A DNA stretch of 64,000 nucleotides, from the NCBI GenBank assembly GCA_963920705.1, contig OY987239.1, forward strand, positions 10,073,504 through 10,137,503, read 5' to 3'. Shown in pieces: positions 22,788-33,533 of this stretch. This DNA comes from Odiellus spinosus (Eukaryota; Arthropoda; Arachnida; Opiliones; Phalangiidae). Numbering within the stretch: the stretch's first letter is position 1; the number at the start of each line of letters is the position of its first letter. Both the position numbers and the translations under genes were made by a program. Under the pieces are notes generated by a model that saw only the letters and a program-made list of their open reading frames with translations, did no database searches and was not told the origin of the DNA.

Positions 22788-23206
22788 TATTAAATTCTGA
22801 CATCTTTGTCGTAAAATTAATTTTCGGGTCTGTAACCCTTTTAAATTCTAACGAATGCTTACTAAGCAATATTTTTAACGCTTTGAGCAATTTCTTTAGC
22901 ACTGGGTGTTTTCGTTATTACCTTTATGGGTTAATGGGTTTGTTCTTCATCATTATAGTCTATTCATATTGAAAAAAATTAGCAGTGGGTGTAAGTATAG
23001 TTTACCTTGCTTTATTTAATTATATCTGAGTCAAAACAGAATCGTACTATGAGGTAGATTATCTTTGCACGTGGTGCCAACTTAAGGTGGAATTGACCTT
23101 TATTTTAATTAGTACCAAAATATTCATGAGCAAACTAAGAAGTAATGTGATAATTGAATATAAAAACCGGTTTTTCTTGTAAGAACTGTGATCTTTTTAA
23201 GGTTGT
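22788..23206. other. Unassigned spacer
   Basis: AT-rich, no gene or element recognised. Confidence 0.4.
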
Positions 23207-23543
23207 CAGAAGTAGATGAAACCCTCCTTTGAAGTCTACTACTCTAATGTTCGATTTAGCGCTCCTCTCTGTATGGGTAAAATATCCAATTTTACGAGAT
23301 CGGAGGGGTCCTACTTCATACCCCCTGTCTACGGAAAATTGGGAATTCTCTCTCTCCACAAACGACGACGTTTTTTTGACGAACTCCGAGGTTGCTAGAG
23401 ATATTCGCTGGACGAACTCCCGCTTCGAAAATATCTACCGTTAGGAGGCGTACGAATCGCGCTTTTTGAAACTAACCCATACAGAGAGGGGTAGACAAGA
23501 CCCGGGAGTAATAGACTTCAAAGGAGGGTTTCATCGGCTTCTG
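23207..23543 (-). mobile_element. Family A MITE copy A8, variant TIR
   Basis: The left TIR reads CAGAAGTAGATG while the right keeps CATCGGCTTCTG. The flanks AGGTTGT and ATTTTGT agree at 5 of 7. The GTAGATG variant is always on the side next to GTTCGATWTAGCG (also A14, A15 and A17), marking subfamily 3. Confidence 0.9.
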
Positions 23544-23706
23544 ATTTTGTTCAAAAGCTTGTGTCTAAGCTCGTTATCAGTCAGTTAGAATTTAAAGTAA
23601 CCATATTTATATTTAATAGTAAACAAATGTCGAGGAAGAGTTCAAATCACTAGAGCCAGACAGGGGTGATGACTTTTTCGCAATTTAAGTGATCCCACTC
23701 TCGCAA

Positions 23707-23930
23707 TAGATGGCGCCCTATCTCTCGCTTTCGTACCTATCCACGTGTTACACCCGTTGCTATGGGAAACGCGTCGAGTCTCGAAGCGCGAGGGGAGGGG
23801 TTACCGGCCTAGTTTGTCTCTCTCGTCATAGCTTAGCCAATCAGGATCAGAATGGGAACTATGATAGCGACATCTTTAAAAACAGATCGGCGCGTAAAGA
23901 GTGTACCCCAATGATGCCCTGTCCCTGCAA
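23707..23930 (+). repeat. Repeat G copy 2
   Basis: The fullest G copy in this orientation, from ATAGATGGCGCC to AGAGTGTACCCCAATG. It contains GTTGCTATGGGAAACGCG and TTAGCCAATCAGGATC. An open frame at 23710-23949 follows the repeat and is not a gene. Confidence 0.72.
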
Positions 23931-24020
23931 GTTCATTTTCAATTTTTGAATTCGTCTATTTAATTTTTATGTATTTTTTTTATCAAAATTTGTGACAATG
24001 TCACTTAAATTCAGTGGCAT

Positions 24021-24359
24021 CAGAAGCCGATGAAACCCTCCTTTGAAGTCTATTACTCCCGGGTCTTGTCTACCCCTCTCTGTATGGGTTAGTTTCAAAA
24101 AGCGCGATTCGTACGCCTCCTAACGGTAGATATTTTCGGAGCGGGAGTTCGTCGAGCGAATATCTCTAGCAACCTCGGAGTTCGTCCAAAAAACGTCGTC
24201 GTTTGTGGAGAGAGAGAATTTCCAATTTTACGTTGACATGGGGGGTATGAAGTAGGACCCCTCCGATCTCGTAAAATTGGGAATTTTACCCATACAGAGA
24301 GGAGCGCTATATGGAACATTCGAGTAGTAGACTTCAAAGGAGGGTTTCATCGGCTTCTG
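24021..24359 (+). mobile_element. Family A MITE copy A9, intact, TSD GTGGCAT
   Basis: Both TIRs are complete. GTGGCAT is duplicated at 24014-24020 and 24360-24366. Confidence 0.93.
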
Positions 24360-24611
24360 GTGGCATTTATCCATTGCTTTGTATAATAGCTCAGCAAAAC
24401 GGAACTGGTATGTGTGTTATTCTTTTGTTTGTTTTTAACGAGCTTCACTCGACCGCGTTAGCTTTCTATTTGTGTTCTTATCCATGTCCAATTAAACAAG
24501 CCTATTATTTAAAATCAGAAGTAAATATATAAGACGAAGTATGATAGCTTGACTTTAACTAGTGGGAGACTTCCTTTGAATCTAAACAAGAGGTATTCAG
24601 ACAGTCTGGAT

Positions 24612-24941
24612 AAACGTGGAGTGATGGTCAATCGAGTACTCGGTAACCGCGTAAAAAATGTAAATGATTCTTACCCGCGCAAAAAAAAAATCAAATAATA
24701 AATAAATGGAGAAAGTAGTCTTCGTATGATCGCGCCAGATGGCGCCAGGGACTCCAGCCAGAGAGAGAGAAAACTCTCAACTGTCGACGAAAACATCGGT
24801 GTAACACGAAAAATTTGCCACTTTTTTAGGAGGAACACGAAGGGGAGTAAACGCGCTGAAAGATACGTTCCTTCCCCCAACTACATCTGTATTTCGAGAT
24901 ATCTTTCTATAACGTGTAGTGATGACGTCATCACTCCACGT
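24612..24941. repeat. Possible inverted-end segment bounded by ACGTGGAGTGATG
   Basis: ACGTGGAGTGATG near 24613 is inverted as CATCACTCCACGT at 24929-24941. This may mark the ends of a ~330 bp element. No clear target duplication was found. Confidence 0.3.
24912..24941. promoter_or_regulatory. 30-bp near-perfect palindrome centred on TGACGTCA
   Basis: Left arm ACGTGTAGTGATGAC, right arm GTCATCACTCCACGT, with one mismatched pair (24917/24936). The centre TGACGTCA is the consensus CRE/ATF site. No promoter or gene start lies beside it, so regulation is only a possibility. Confidence 0.5.
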
Positions 24942-25370
24942 AAAAATGAGCTCGGGCACGCTATTTTAAATCTAGCCAATTAAAATTGGCAACTGTTTAT
25001 GCCGTAATACCCTCTTCAGACGAAATTACCAAACTGTTTCATTTTTTTAGCTGATAGTATTCCTTGAAGGTTAATCGAAAAGAAATAAACGGGTTTTCCA
25101 AATACTAATCATGCTCTTTTCCGAGTCGCTACATTTCTTATAATGGTTTAACCTTTGACCCACCATTTCCGTTCTTAAAAATGCGTTGAATCAAAATGTT
25201 TATACAAAATGAGGGGTAAACTTTAAATCCATTTTTGAACGATGAAAAAATGCATTTTAGCAAAGGTCTTTGAGCTCTGTTAATAATCTATGGATCAAGA
25301 ACTCATTTATGTACCTGAGAATCAAACACTATTATTTGCAAATGTACTTTCGTGCGTACGTCCGTAACCT

Positions 25371-26406
25371 TTTCCAGAAAAGTCTGGGGAAGTCTAGAAA
25401 ATTCTGGGGAAGTCTAGAAAATTCTGGGGAAGTCTAGAAAATTCTGGGGAAGTCTAGAAAATTCTGGGGAAGTCTAGAAAATTCTGGGGAAGTCTAGAAA
25501 ATTCTGGGGAAGTCTAGAAAATTCTGGGGAAGTCTAGAAAATTCTGGGGAAGTCTAGAAAATTCTGGGGAAGTCTAGAAAATTCTGGGGAAGTCTAGAAA
25601 ATTCTGGGGAAGTCTAGAAAATTTTGGGGAAGTCTAGAAAAGTCTGGGGAAGTCTAGAAAAGTCTGGGGAAGTCTAGAAAAGTCTGGGGAAGTCTAGAAA
25701 AGTCTGGGGAAGTCTAGAAAAGTCTGGGGAAGTCTAGAAAATTCTGGGGAAGTCTAGAAAATTCTGGGGAAGTCTAGAAAATTCTGGGGAAGTCTAGAAA
25801 ATTCTGGGGAAGTCTAGAAAATTCTGGGGAAGTCTAGAAAATTCTGGGGAAGTCTAGAAAATTCTGGGGAAGTCTAGAAAATTCTGGGGAAGTCTAGAAA
25901 ATTCTGGGGAAGTCTAGAAAATTCTGGGGAAGTCTAGAAAATTCTGGGGAAGTCTAGAAAATTCTGGGGAAGTCTAGAAAATTCTGGGGAAGTCTAGAAA
26001 ATTCTGGGGAAGTCTAGAAAATTCTGGGGAAGTCTAGAAAATTCTGGGGAAGTCTAGAAAATTCTGGGGAAGTCTAGAAAATTCTGGGGAAGTCTAGAAA
26101 ATTCTGGGGAAGTCTAGAAAATTCTGGGGAAGTCTAGAAAATTCTGGGGAAGTCTAGAAAATTCTGGGAAAGTCTAGAAAATTCTGGGGAAGTCTAGAAA
26201 ATTCTGGGGAAGTCTAGAAAATTCTGGGGAAGTCTAGAAAATTCTGGGGAAGTCTAGAAAATTCTGGGGAAGTCTAGAAAATTCTGGGGAAGTCTAGAAA
26301 ATTCTGGGGAAGTCTAGAAAATTCTGGGGAAGTCTAGAAAATTCTGGGGAAGTCTAGAAAATTCTGGGGAAGTCTAGAAAATTCTGGGGAAGTCTAGAAA
26401 ATTCTG
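25371..26406. repeat. 20-bp satellite, about 51 units, HSE-like
   Basis: Very uniform units of ATTCTGGGGAAGTCTAGAAA. A block near 25640-25740 has AGTCTGGGG in place of ATTCTGGGG. Each unit splits into four 5-mers (TTCTG GGGAA GTCTA GAAAA). Every unit junction contains GAAAATTC, the head-to-head heat-shock factor half-site pair nGAAnnTTCn. Confidence 0.95.
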
Positions 26407-26756
26407 GAAAGTGCTTGAAAGTTCTAGAACATTACTGTAATAGTCTAGAATATTATAGAAAACTCTGAAATATTCCTGTAAAAGTCTAAAACATTCTAGA
26501 AAAGTCTAAAACATTCTAGAAAAGTCTAAAACATTCTACAAAATTCTGGAACATTCTAGAAAATTCTGGAACATTCTAGAAAATTCTGGAATATTCTAGA
26601 AAACTCTAGATTATTCCTGTAAAAGTCTAAAACATTCTAGAAAAGTCTAGAAAATTTCTGGAAAAGTCTAGGTCATTCTGGAAAATTCTTTTAAGTTCTA
26701 GAAATTCCTGGAAAAGTCTAGAACATTTTAGAAAATTCTGAAAAGTTCTGGAAAAC
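26407..26756. repeat. Decayed flank of the 20-bp satellite
   Basis: Irregular 10- and 20-bp relatives of the satellite unit (TTCTAGAAAA, GTCTAAAACA, TTCTGGAACA). It contains the perfect pentamer run at 26544-26603. It is more varied than the core and so is probably older. Confidence 0.85.
26544..26603. promoter_or_regulatory. Twelve consecutive perfect HSE half-sites
   Basis: Alternating TTCnn and GAAnn occur without a break at 26544, 26549, 26554 and so on to 26599 (spacers tg, ca, ta, aa). Heat-shock factor trimers bind three such units. The geometry is seen directly; HSF binding is inferred. Confidence 0.5.
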
Positions 26757-27154
26757 TTCTCTCCCATCATTTTTCATATAATTTTGCTAGTATTTGATAA
26801 AAGTTTTTAATTTTTCCGTACGGTTCATTCACTCTGTTAGATAATACAACATAACGTTACAATTTTGTATTTTTTATCTACTCGATCTTACGCTGCCGCG
26901 ATTAGGGTAATATTAACTGAACACTGTGAACACTATAAACACTGAATATCTACGAGGTTATTGCGGTAACGCATTCCTTATACCTAGATGAAGGTCAAAA
27001 CAAGGGAAAGAGAGATCAAATTTTTTCGTACCTGTGTTTCTCGCCTCCAGGTTATAATTTCCTTCATAAACTATATAAATTTTTCAAGAGATAATATCAC
27101 CTACGACTATATAATAGTAGACTCTCGGTTCGGGCTTTGCCAAATCGATCTCGC
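26757..27154. other. Unassigned spacer
   Basis: No gene or element is recognised. Confidence 0.4.
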
Positions 27155-27640
27155 CAGAAGCAAATGAAACCCTCCTTTGAAGGCTATTAATCTATTATCA
27201 GAAGCCGATGAAACCCTCCTTTGAAGTCTATTACACCCGGGTCTTGTCTACCCCTCTCTGTATGGGTTAGTTTCAAAAATCGCGATTCGTACGCCTCCTA
27301 ACGGTAGATATTTTCGGAGCGGGAGTTCGTCGAGCAAATATCTCTAGCAGCCTTGGAGTTCGTCAAAAAAACGTCGTCGTTTGTGGAGAGAGAGAATTTC
27401 CAATTTTCCGTAGACAGGGGGGTATGAAGTAGGACCCCTCCGATCTCGTAAAATTGGGAATTTTACCCATACAGAGAGGAGCGCTATATCGAACATTAGA
27501 GTAGTAGACTTCAAAGGAGGGTTTCATCGGCTTCTGCTATTATTCAATAGGATAGGTTTTACTAGCTCGGAGGGGACCTACTTCATACCCATCTCTCTAC
27601 GGAAAATTTGAAATTCTCTCTCTCTCTCTCTCTCTCTCTT
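27155..27640 (-). mobile_element. Old family A copy split by A10
   Basis: 27155-27198 is a diverged left TIR and start (CAGAAGCAAATGAAACCC to CTATTAATCTATTAT). 27544-27640 continues the same reading with AGCTCGGAGGGGACCTACTT, CTCTCTACGGAAAATTTG and an expanded CT run. The interval is A10. The right half is missing beyond the CT tract. Confidence 0.75.
27199..27536 (+). mobile_element. Family A MITE copy A10, nested, TSD CTATTAT
   Basis: Intact copy with CTATTAT at 27192-27198 and 27537-27543, inserted into an older member of its own family in the opposite orientation. Confidence 0.93.
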
Positions 27641-27784
27641 ATCTGGGGGAGGGGCTTCAAAACATGTAGAATGCGCGTGATTTATTCCTAGCTAATCTTG
27701 TATGTTTGAAAGTTCCCGAGCTCTAGCGTTCCGACGCGTACGATACAAGCGGAATTTGCGTGACTCTTTGAGTATAAACATAAC

Positions 27785-28118
27785 CAGAAGCCGATGAAAC
27801 CCTCCTTTGAAGTCTACTACTCCAATGTTCCATATAGCGCTCCTCTCTGTATGGGTAAAATTCCCAATTTTACGAGTTAGAAGGGGTCCTACTTCATCCC
27901 CCCTGTCTACGGAAAATTGGAAATTCTCTCTTTCCATAAACGACGACGTTTTTTGGACGAACTCCAAGGCTGCTAGAGATATTCGCTTGACGAACTCCCG
28001 CTCCGAAAATATCTACCGTTTGGAGGCGTACGGATCGCTCCTTTTGAGAATAACCCATACAGAGAGGGGTAGACAAGACCCGGGAGTAATAGACAAAGGA
28101 GGGTTTCATCGGCTTCTG
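27785..28118 (-). mobile_element. Family A MITE copy A11, TSD ACATAAC
   Basis: ACATAAC is duplicated at 27778-27784 and 28119-28125. Subfamily 2 interior. The right TIR lacks four bases (TAGACAAAGGAGGG instead of TAGACTTCAAAGGAGGG). Confidence 0.92.
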
Positions 28119-28879
28119 ACATAACTTATCCAACTTCCTCAGGTTTTCCCTTTTTTTGGTAGAATTAGACTTCTCTTAAACTTAGAAACGCACTGCTGGT
28201 GAGACCGTGAGATCCACAATCATTTTTTAATCGATTTGAAACGGGAAAATCAAACTGATATTCAAATCGACAGGAATCGTTTTAAGCATCGATTTATTGT
28301 AGCCTCATTTATCGGTTGCTGAAACCAAATCGGTATGAAACTGGTTCCCGAAGCAGTTTCGAGAAATCGAATCGATTCGAGTGAAACGTTTTGAAACCGT
28401 TTAAATCGATTCCAAGACCTAGTATGAACACGGCTAATGACAAGACCCCTGTTTCTACTCTCCATGAATCCTTGTTAAGCCTATTTCCACTTATACTCGA
28501 GCTTAAGTCATTATTTAAAATTAATAATCATGGGCTACTATATCTTTAGGATAATAAAAGAAATACGTGCTTACAATGTTACCAGGGAATAGTTGGAAAG
28601 GTTTTGTATATTAATAATGAATCCTGAGCTTGACTCTGAGATATTTAGTTGAAACTAGGAAATAAAGATTGCCATAAACGATAAACAAAATGGAAACCCC
28701 TAAAGCGTCAGAAACTAGTGGGTGGATACGCCATTATGTCCGTAATAGTCAAATCACGATATTAATAATATTGTTTGTAACTTTTTACGATATAATGCGT
28801 GATAGTGTTGATATAAAATTACCTTTAGTAATAAAACAATTGCTATAAAAGGGCAAACGGGAAATAATATTTTAGCACC
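28119..28879. other. Unassigned stretch
   Basis: No gene is called. Contains the perfect palindrome TCGAATCGATTCGA near 28365 within an ATCGATT-rich segment. Confidence 0.4.
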
Positions 28880-28883
28880 TTAA

Positions 28884-29370
28884 AGGGAGAATGAAAGGCC
28901 GAAACAACCTATTTTTAATCGATTAAGAATGCTAATTAATGAGAAAAACAATAATATAACTCACCAAAAATATTTCCTTATTTTATAATCAATTTCCAAA
29001 GTTCCGATGCTAAGCCTTGGCTGCCTAGATCGGTGAACTAGGCTAGCACGACATGTATTTTTTTTTTTTTAATATTCGCGGCTGTTCTTGTCGCCAATCA
29101 CGAGCGAGTACGCGTATTTTAAATATACGCGTACTCGCTCGTGATTGGCGACTAGATCAGACGGGAATATTAAAAAAAAAAAAAATACGGCTGGTACTCG
29201 ATTAGTTCGCCGAGCTAGGCAGCCAAGGCTTAGCATCTACAAGTTTCGGAACTTTGGAAATTGATTATAAAATAAGGAAATATTTTTGGTGAGTTATATT
29301 ATTGTTTTTCTCATTATTTTAGCATTCTTAATCGATTAAAAATAGGTTGTTTCGGCCTTTCATTCTTCCT
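28884..29370. mobile_element. Family D fold-back element D2, complete, TTAA-flanked
   Basis: 487 bp between TTAA at 28880-28883 and 29371-29374. Ends AGGGAGAATGAAAGG and CCTTTCATTCTTCCT. Both arms (about 230 bp) are near-exact inverse copies ending in a central hairpin (GAGCGAGTACGCGTATTTT and its complement). Poly-T and poly-A tracts sit at equivalent arm positions. This is a reference copy for a piggyBac- or Kolobok-type MITE. Confidence 0.9.
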
Positions 29371-29647
29371 TTAAATTAGCATTTATATATGGGAAAACAT
29401 TACGAATATTAAATAGGTTGGATTCTCACTTAGACCTTTACAGCCACATTTTAAATCAACCGAAAATTATGTTTTTCCCAGAATTAATTAATTACCCCTG
29501 GAATATAAAACAAGATCATTTGTAAGTGAAATATTATGTATATTTTCCTATATTTAATTATCATTAAATGGTCCCTATTAAAATTCTGTTGGCCTAATCA
29601 CCTGAAATTCTGATCTATATGAATTTTAAACTCGTTTATAATTAAAT

Positions 29648-29977
29648 CAGAAGCCGATGAAACCCTCCTTTGAAGTCTACTACTCTAATGTTCCATCCTC
29701 TCTGTATGGGTAAAATTCACGATTTTACGAGATCGGAGGGGTCCTACTTCATACCCCCCTGTCTACGGAAAATTGGAAATTCTCTCTCTCCACATACGAC
29801 GACGTTTTTTTGACGAACTCCGAGGCTGCTAGAGATATTCGCTGGACGAACTCCCGCTCCGAAAATATCTACCGTTAGGAGGCGTACGAATCGCGCTTTT
29901 TGAAACTAACCTATTCAGAGAGGGGTAGACAAGACCCGGGAGTAATAGACTTCAAAGGAGGGTTTCATCGGCTTCTG
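29648..29977 (-). mobile_element. Family A MITE copy A12, internal deletion
   Basis: Both TIRs are complete. About 9 bp (TATAGCGCT region) are missing near 29695. The flanks ATTAAAT and CCCATAC do not match. Confidence 0.9.
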
Positions 29978-30049
29978 CCCATACTAGTTAAGAGACAACT
30001 CAACTTGTAACATACAAAGTGAGGATGACAAAAAAAATTTTCGTATTCA

Positions 30050-30506
30050 AAAAATGAAATTTGTATATTCGAATAATTGTTAAAGGTATAAGGTTTACCC
30101 GAAGATAAGCCTTCGCCGCTTTATCTACCTACAAATTACTCGTATTCAAACGTATAACGATGGATAAGAAATTCACGTTTCCAGCCAGAATTAGTCTAAA
30201 ATATAAGAAAAAATTTCAAAATTGACTTTTAATTCGAAGAATATAAATAAAACGACGAAACTAAGATTTTAAATCATCTTTTTATTCGTTATTTTTCACG
30301 GAAAATAAATTTTGAATGTTTTTTATCCGAACGTATAACGCGGATAATATTCTAAGATAAGGCCATTTTTGGATAAAAACGGATATGGATTACGTTTTTT
30401 TACTTTATCTTGAAATAAGTTAACTCGAATTTAATCAAACAAATAATATACATCAGAATTTAGTAGATTTTATCCAATTAATAAAAATTACACGAATTCC
30501 GAGCTC
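30050..30506 (-). mobile_element. Family B MITE copy B11, 5' truncated
   Basis: Starts at AATGAAATTTGTATATTCG and ends with an intact CCGAGCTC followed by TA (30507-30508). There is a small deletion around 30430. Confidence 0.88.
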
Positions 30507-30788
30507 TAATTTTTCTAATTTTCTTAGGCAACCTCACTTTGGAGTATTTAACCTTTAGGGCGTACACAGAGTTGTACATAATTCTGGTATTATGGTATTT
30601 TCATAAAATTATACCTTAGTAACCCCGAAATAACCTGTCTTCGTCCGCGATCCTGTCTAGGGGAACTCTAAAAGACGGAACCTCCGGCGCCAAATTAAAT
30701 ATCTTCATTCTTTAGGTTAATAATTAGACTTTAAATTCACTTTGGGCAATTTCACATATACTCGCTTTCCAAATAAAAAGGAAAAATG

Positions 30789-31345
30789 AAACTCGGAATT
30801 ATTATAATTTTTATTAATTGGATAAAATCTACTAAATTCTGATGTATATTATCTGTTTGATTAAAACATAGACTTCATTCGAGTTAACTTATTCCAAGAT
30901 AAAGTAAAAAACGTAATCCATATCCGTTTTTATCCAAAAGTGGCCTTATCTTAGAATATTATCCGCGTTATACGTTCGGATAAAAAAACATTCAAAATTT
31001 ATTTTCGTGAAAAATAACGAATAAAAAGATGATTTAAAATCTTAGTTTCGTCGTTTTATTTATATTCTTCGAATTAAAAGTTAATTTTGAAATATTTTCT
31101 TATATTTTAGACTAATTCTGGCTGGAAACGTGAATTTCTTATCCATCGTTATACGTTTGAATACGTGTAATTTGTAGGTAGATAAAGCGGCGAAGGCTTA
31201 TCTTCGGGTAAACCTTTTAACAATTATACGAATATAGAAATTTCATTGTTTTAGTTACAATTTATCCGAAAATAAATATAATTATTCACGTTACCTTTGA
31301 GCTTGGAATATTTACCGTGATCATTTAAAATTATTTATAAACTAT
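30789..31345 (+). mobile_element. Family B MITE copy B12 with extra block
   Basis: The left end is AACTCGGAATTATTATAAT. After ATCCGAAAATAAA it carries the same ~85 bp block as B8, then leaves B sequence at ACTATCACAGG. The final ~80 bp of a normal B are absent. Confidence 0.86.
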
Positions 31346-31577
31346 CACAGGTTACTTTGCAGTGTTAGGATAAGTACGGAGTCCGTTTATTAAACCTCAA
31401 TCTACTGTAATGTAACTTAATTGAAAAAATATATATTTCGTATGCTTAGTAAGTCTAAATACTGTTTTAATTAATATTCCGGTAGTGAAAGCGATTGCCA
31501 TAGGCGTTACTAAATCGAGTTTTGTCTGGTTATATTAGCCTTTCTCAGATATATATAAAATTGCGTGTGAACTATAT

Positions 31578-32024
31578 AAAAAATTTTATATTCGTATAAT
31601 TGTTAAATGGTTTACCCGAAGATAAGCCTTCGCCCCTTTATCTACCTACAAATTACTCGTTTTCAAACGTATAACGATGGATAATAAAATTCACGTTTCC
31701 AGCCAGAATTAGTCTAAAATATAAGAAAAAATTTCAAAATTGACTTTTAATTCGAAGAATATAAATAAAACGACGAAACTAAGATTTTAAATCATCTTTT
31801 TATTCGTTATTTTTCACGAAAATAAATTTTGAATGTTTTTTATCCGAACGTATAACGCGGATAATATTCTAAGATAAGGCTATTTTTGGATAAAAACGTT
31901 TTTTTTTACTTTATCTTGGAATAAGTTAACTCGAATGAAAGTCTATTTTTAATCAAACAGATAATATACATCAGAATTTAGTAGATTTTATCGAATTAAT
32001 AAAAATTATACGAATTCCTAGCTC
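31578..32024 (-). mobile_element. Family B MITE copy B13, 5' truncated
   Basis: Runs from AATTTTATATTCG to CCTAGCTC, followed by TA (32025-32026). It lies inverted relative to B12 with ~230 bp between them. Confidence 0.87.
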
Positions 32025-32367
32025 TATCTAAATCGCATATTACAGTGAAGTCTGTAACCCTTTATGACTTTTGTTTTTTAGCCAGTTTTAGCTACAGTAT
32101 CTTTATTTGTAAATCACGGTGGTCCCATACCATAAAGAAGGAGGAAATAACGATAGAGATGTCCTTGGAGAATCATTTGTAACAAAATAACAGTCGTCGT
32201 TACAATGGAATCCTCGCTTGACTAATTTCCAAAGAAAAAAAAAACTAATTTTTTTTCGAGTATATGCCCGGATTTTGTTGGTAAAAAGTTTCCTAACGGT
32301 GTATCTCACTTGAATGTCGCTTTCACACTACATACAAATGAAAACAATTTATTTAAACTTGCAGGGC
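32025..32367. other. Unassigned spacer
   Basis: Contains a 68-codon reverse open frame (32103-32309) rich in aromatic residues. No gene is recognised. Confidence 0.35.
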
Positions 32368-32544
32368 GCCATTGGGGTATAATCTTTACGCGCCGATCTG
32401 TTTTTAAAGATGTCGCTATCTTAGTTCCCATTCTAATCCTGATTGGCTAAGCTATGACGAGAGATAAAATCTAGGCGATAACCCCTCCCCTCGCGTTTTG
32501 AGACTCGACACGTTTCCCATAGCAACGGGTGTAATACGTGGAGC
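32368..32544 (-). repeat. Repeat G copy 3, cut by A13
   Basis: Reads from GCGCCATTGGGGTATAATC to GTGTAATACGTGGA, then A13 begins. The remaining ~70 bp present in G4 are missing. Confidence 0.72.
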
Positions 32545-32857
32545 CAGAAGCCGATGAAACCCTTATTTGAAGTCTATTACTCCCGGGTCTTGTCTACCCC
32601 TCTCTGTATGGGTTATTCTGAAAAGGCGCGATTCGTACGCCTCCTAACGGTAGATGTTTTCGGAGCGAGAGCTCGGTGAGCGAATATCTCTAGCAGCCTT
32701 GGAGTACGTCAAAAAAACGTCGTCGTTTGTGGAGAGAGAGAATTTCCAATTTTCCGTAGACAGGGGGGATGAAGTAGGACCCCTTCTAACTCGTAAAATT
32801 GTGAATTTTACCCTTACAGAGAGGAGCGCTATATGGAACATTAGAGTAGTAGACTTC
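32545..32857 (+). mobile_element. Family A MITE copy A13, right end missing
   Basis: The left TIR and the subfamily 2 interior are complete. The right TIR stops at TAGACTTC and is followed by AAATGGCCGTAGCCC, text that also follows G4 at about 50188. Confidence 0.88.
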
Positions 32858-33533
32858 CATCGAAATGGCCGTAGCCCCTTGAAGTTGGTTTAATTGTATG
32901 GAAATGTCGAGAAAATTCAGATTCTATTGCCGCTAGATGTCGCTTACTATCGTTTGATTTTGTGTTAATAGTCATAAGTTTTGTGTGAATCTAGCTTTAA
33001 AAGTAATAATAGTGAAAAAATGTCGGTGCATTATATGCGGGCGTTTAGATTTGTCTGAATTTTTAAGTCTGGCGTTTCTCGATTTGTGGCGCCTTTGAGC
33101 CGCTGTCTGCTTTACGAAGGAAATAGTTTGGAGTTCGTACCCTTATTTAAAGTGTCTGACGGATACGTATACGTGACGTGAGAACCAGATTATAGATACT
33201 AAATAAAAATCAACGAATCACGTTGCGTCTGTAGTGGGTACAAAAACCTGGTCTAACCTTAATGTGTTTGAAGCGTAATCGTATTTTTTGAAAGCGTTAG
33301 TAGTTTTTACTAACGGTCAACACTAAAACTGTGACTAAATGGTGAGAGACGGGTACCTTGACGCCCGCACAAAAAGCGTAGGAGTCCTGAATTAAGACTT
33401 TATTTTCCCAGAAACATCACTTGGCTTACAATTGTTAGATAAGTGTATTATTCAAATTCTGATAAGACTTCATTTTCTTAGCTAGCCATTTTTAAATTGA
33501 AAAGCCTGAGCCAGAGGTTCATTTAAAATTATT
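32858..33533. other. Unassigned stretch
   Basis: The first ~40 bp (AAATGGCCGTAGCCC, TTGAAGTTGGTTTA) match the region after G4. The remainder shows no gene or known repeat. Confidence 0.4.

Larger units (their letters stand above)
24360..25370. other. Unassigned stretch holding a CRE-centred palindrome
   Basis: No gene is called. Two open frames (24726-24983 plus, 24671-24880 minus) overlap each other and have no recognisable domain. Includes TGGCGCCA near 24735 and the palindrome listed separately. Confidence 0.4.

Noticed and set aside
25371-26406. CRISPR array
   Set aside because: Repeats are directly contiguous without unique spacers, and the sequence is eukaryotic.
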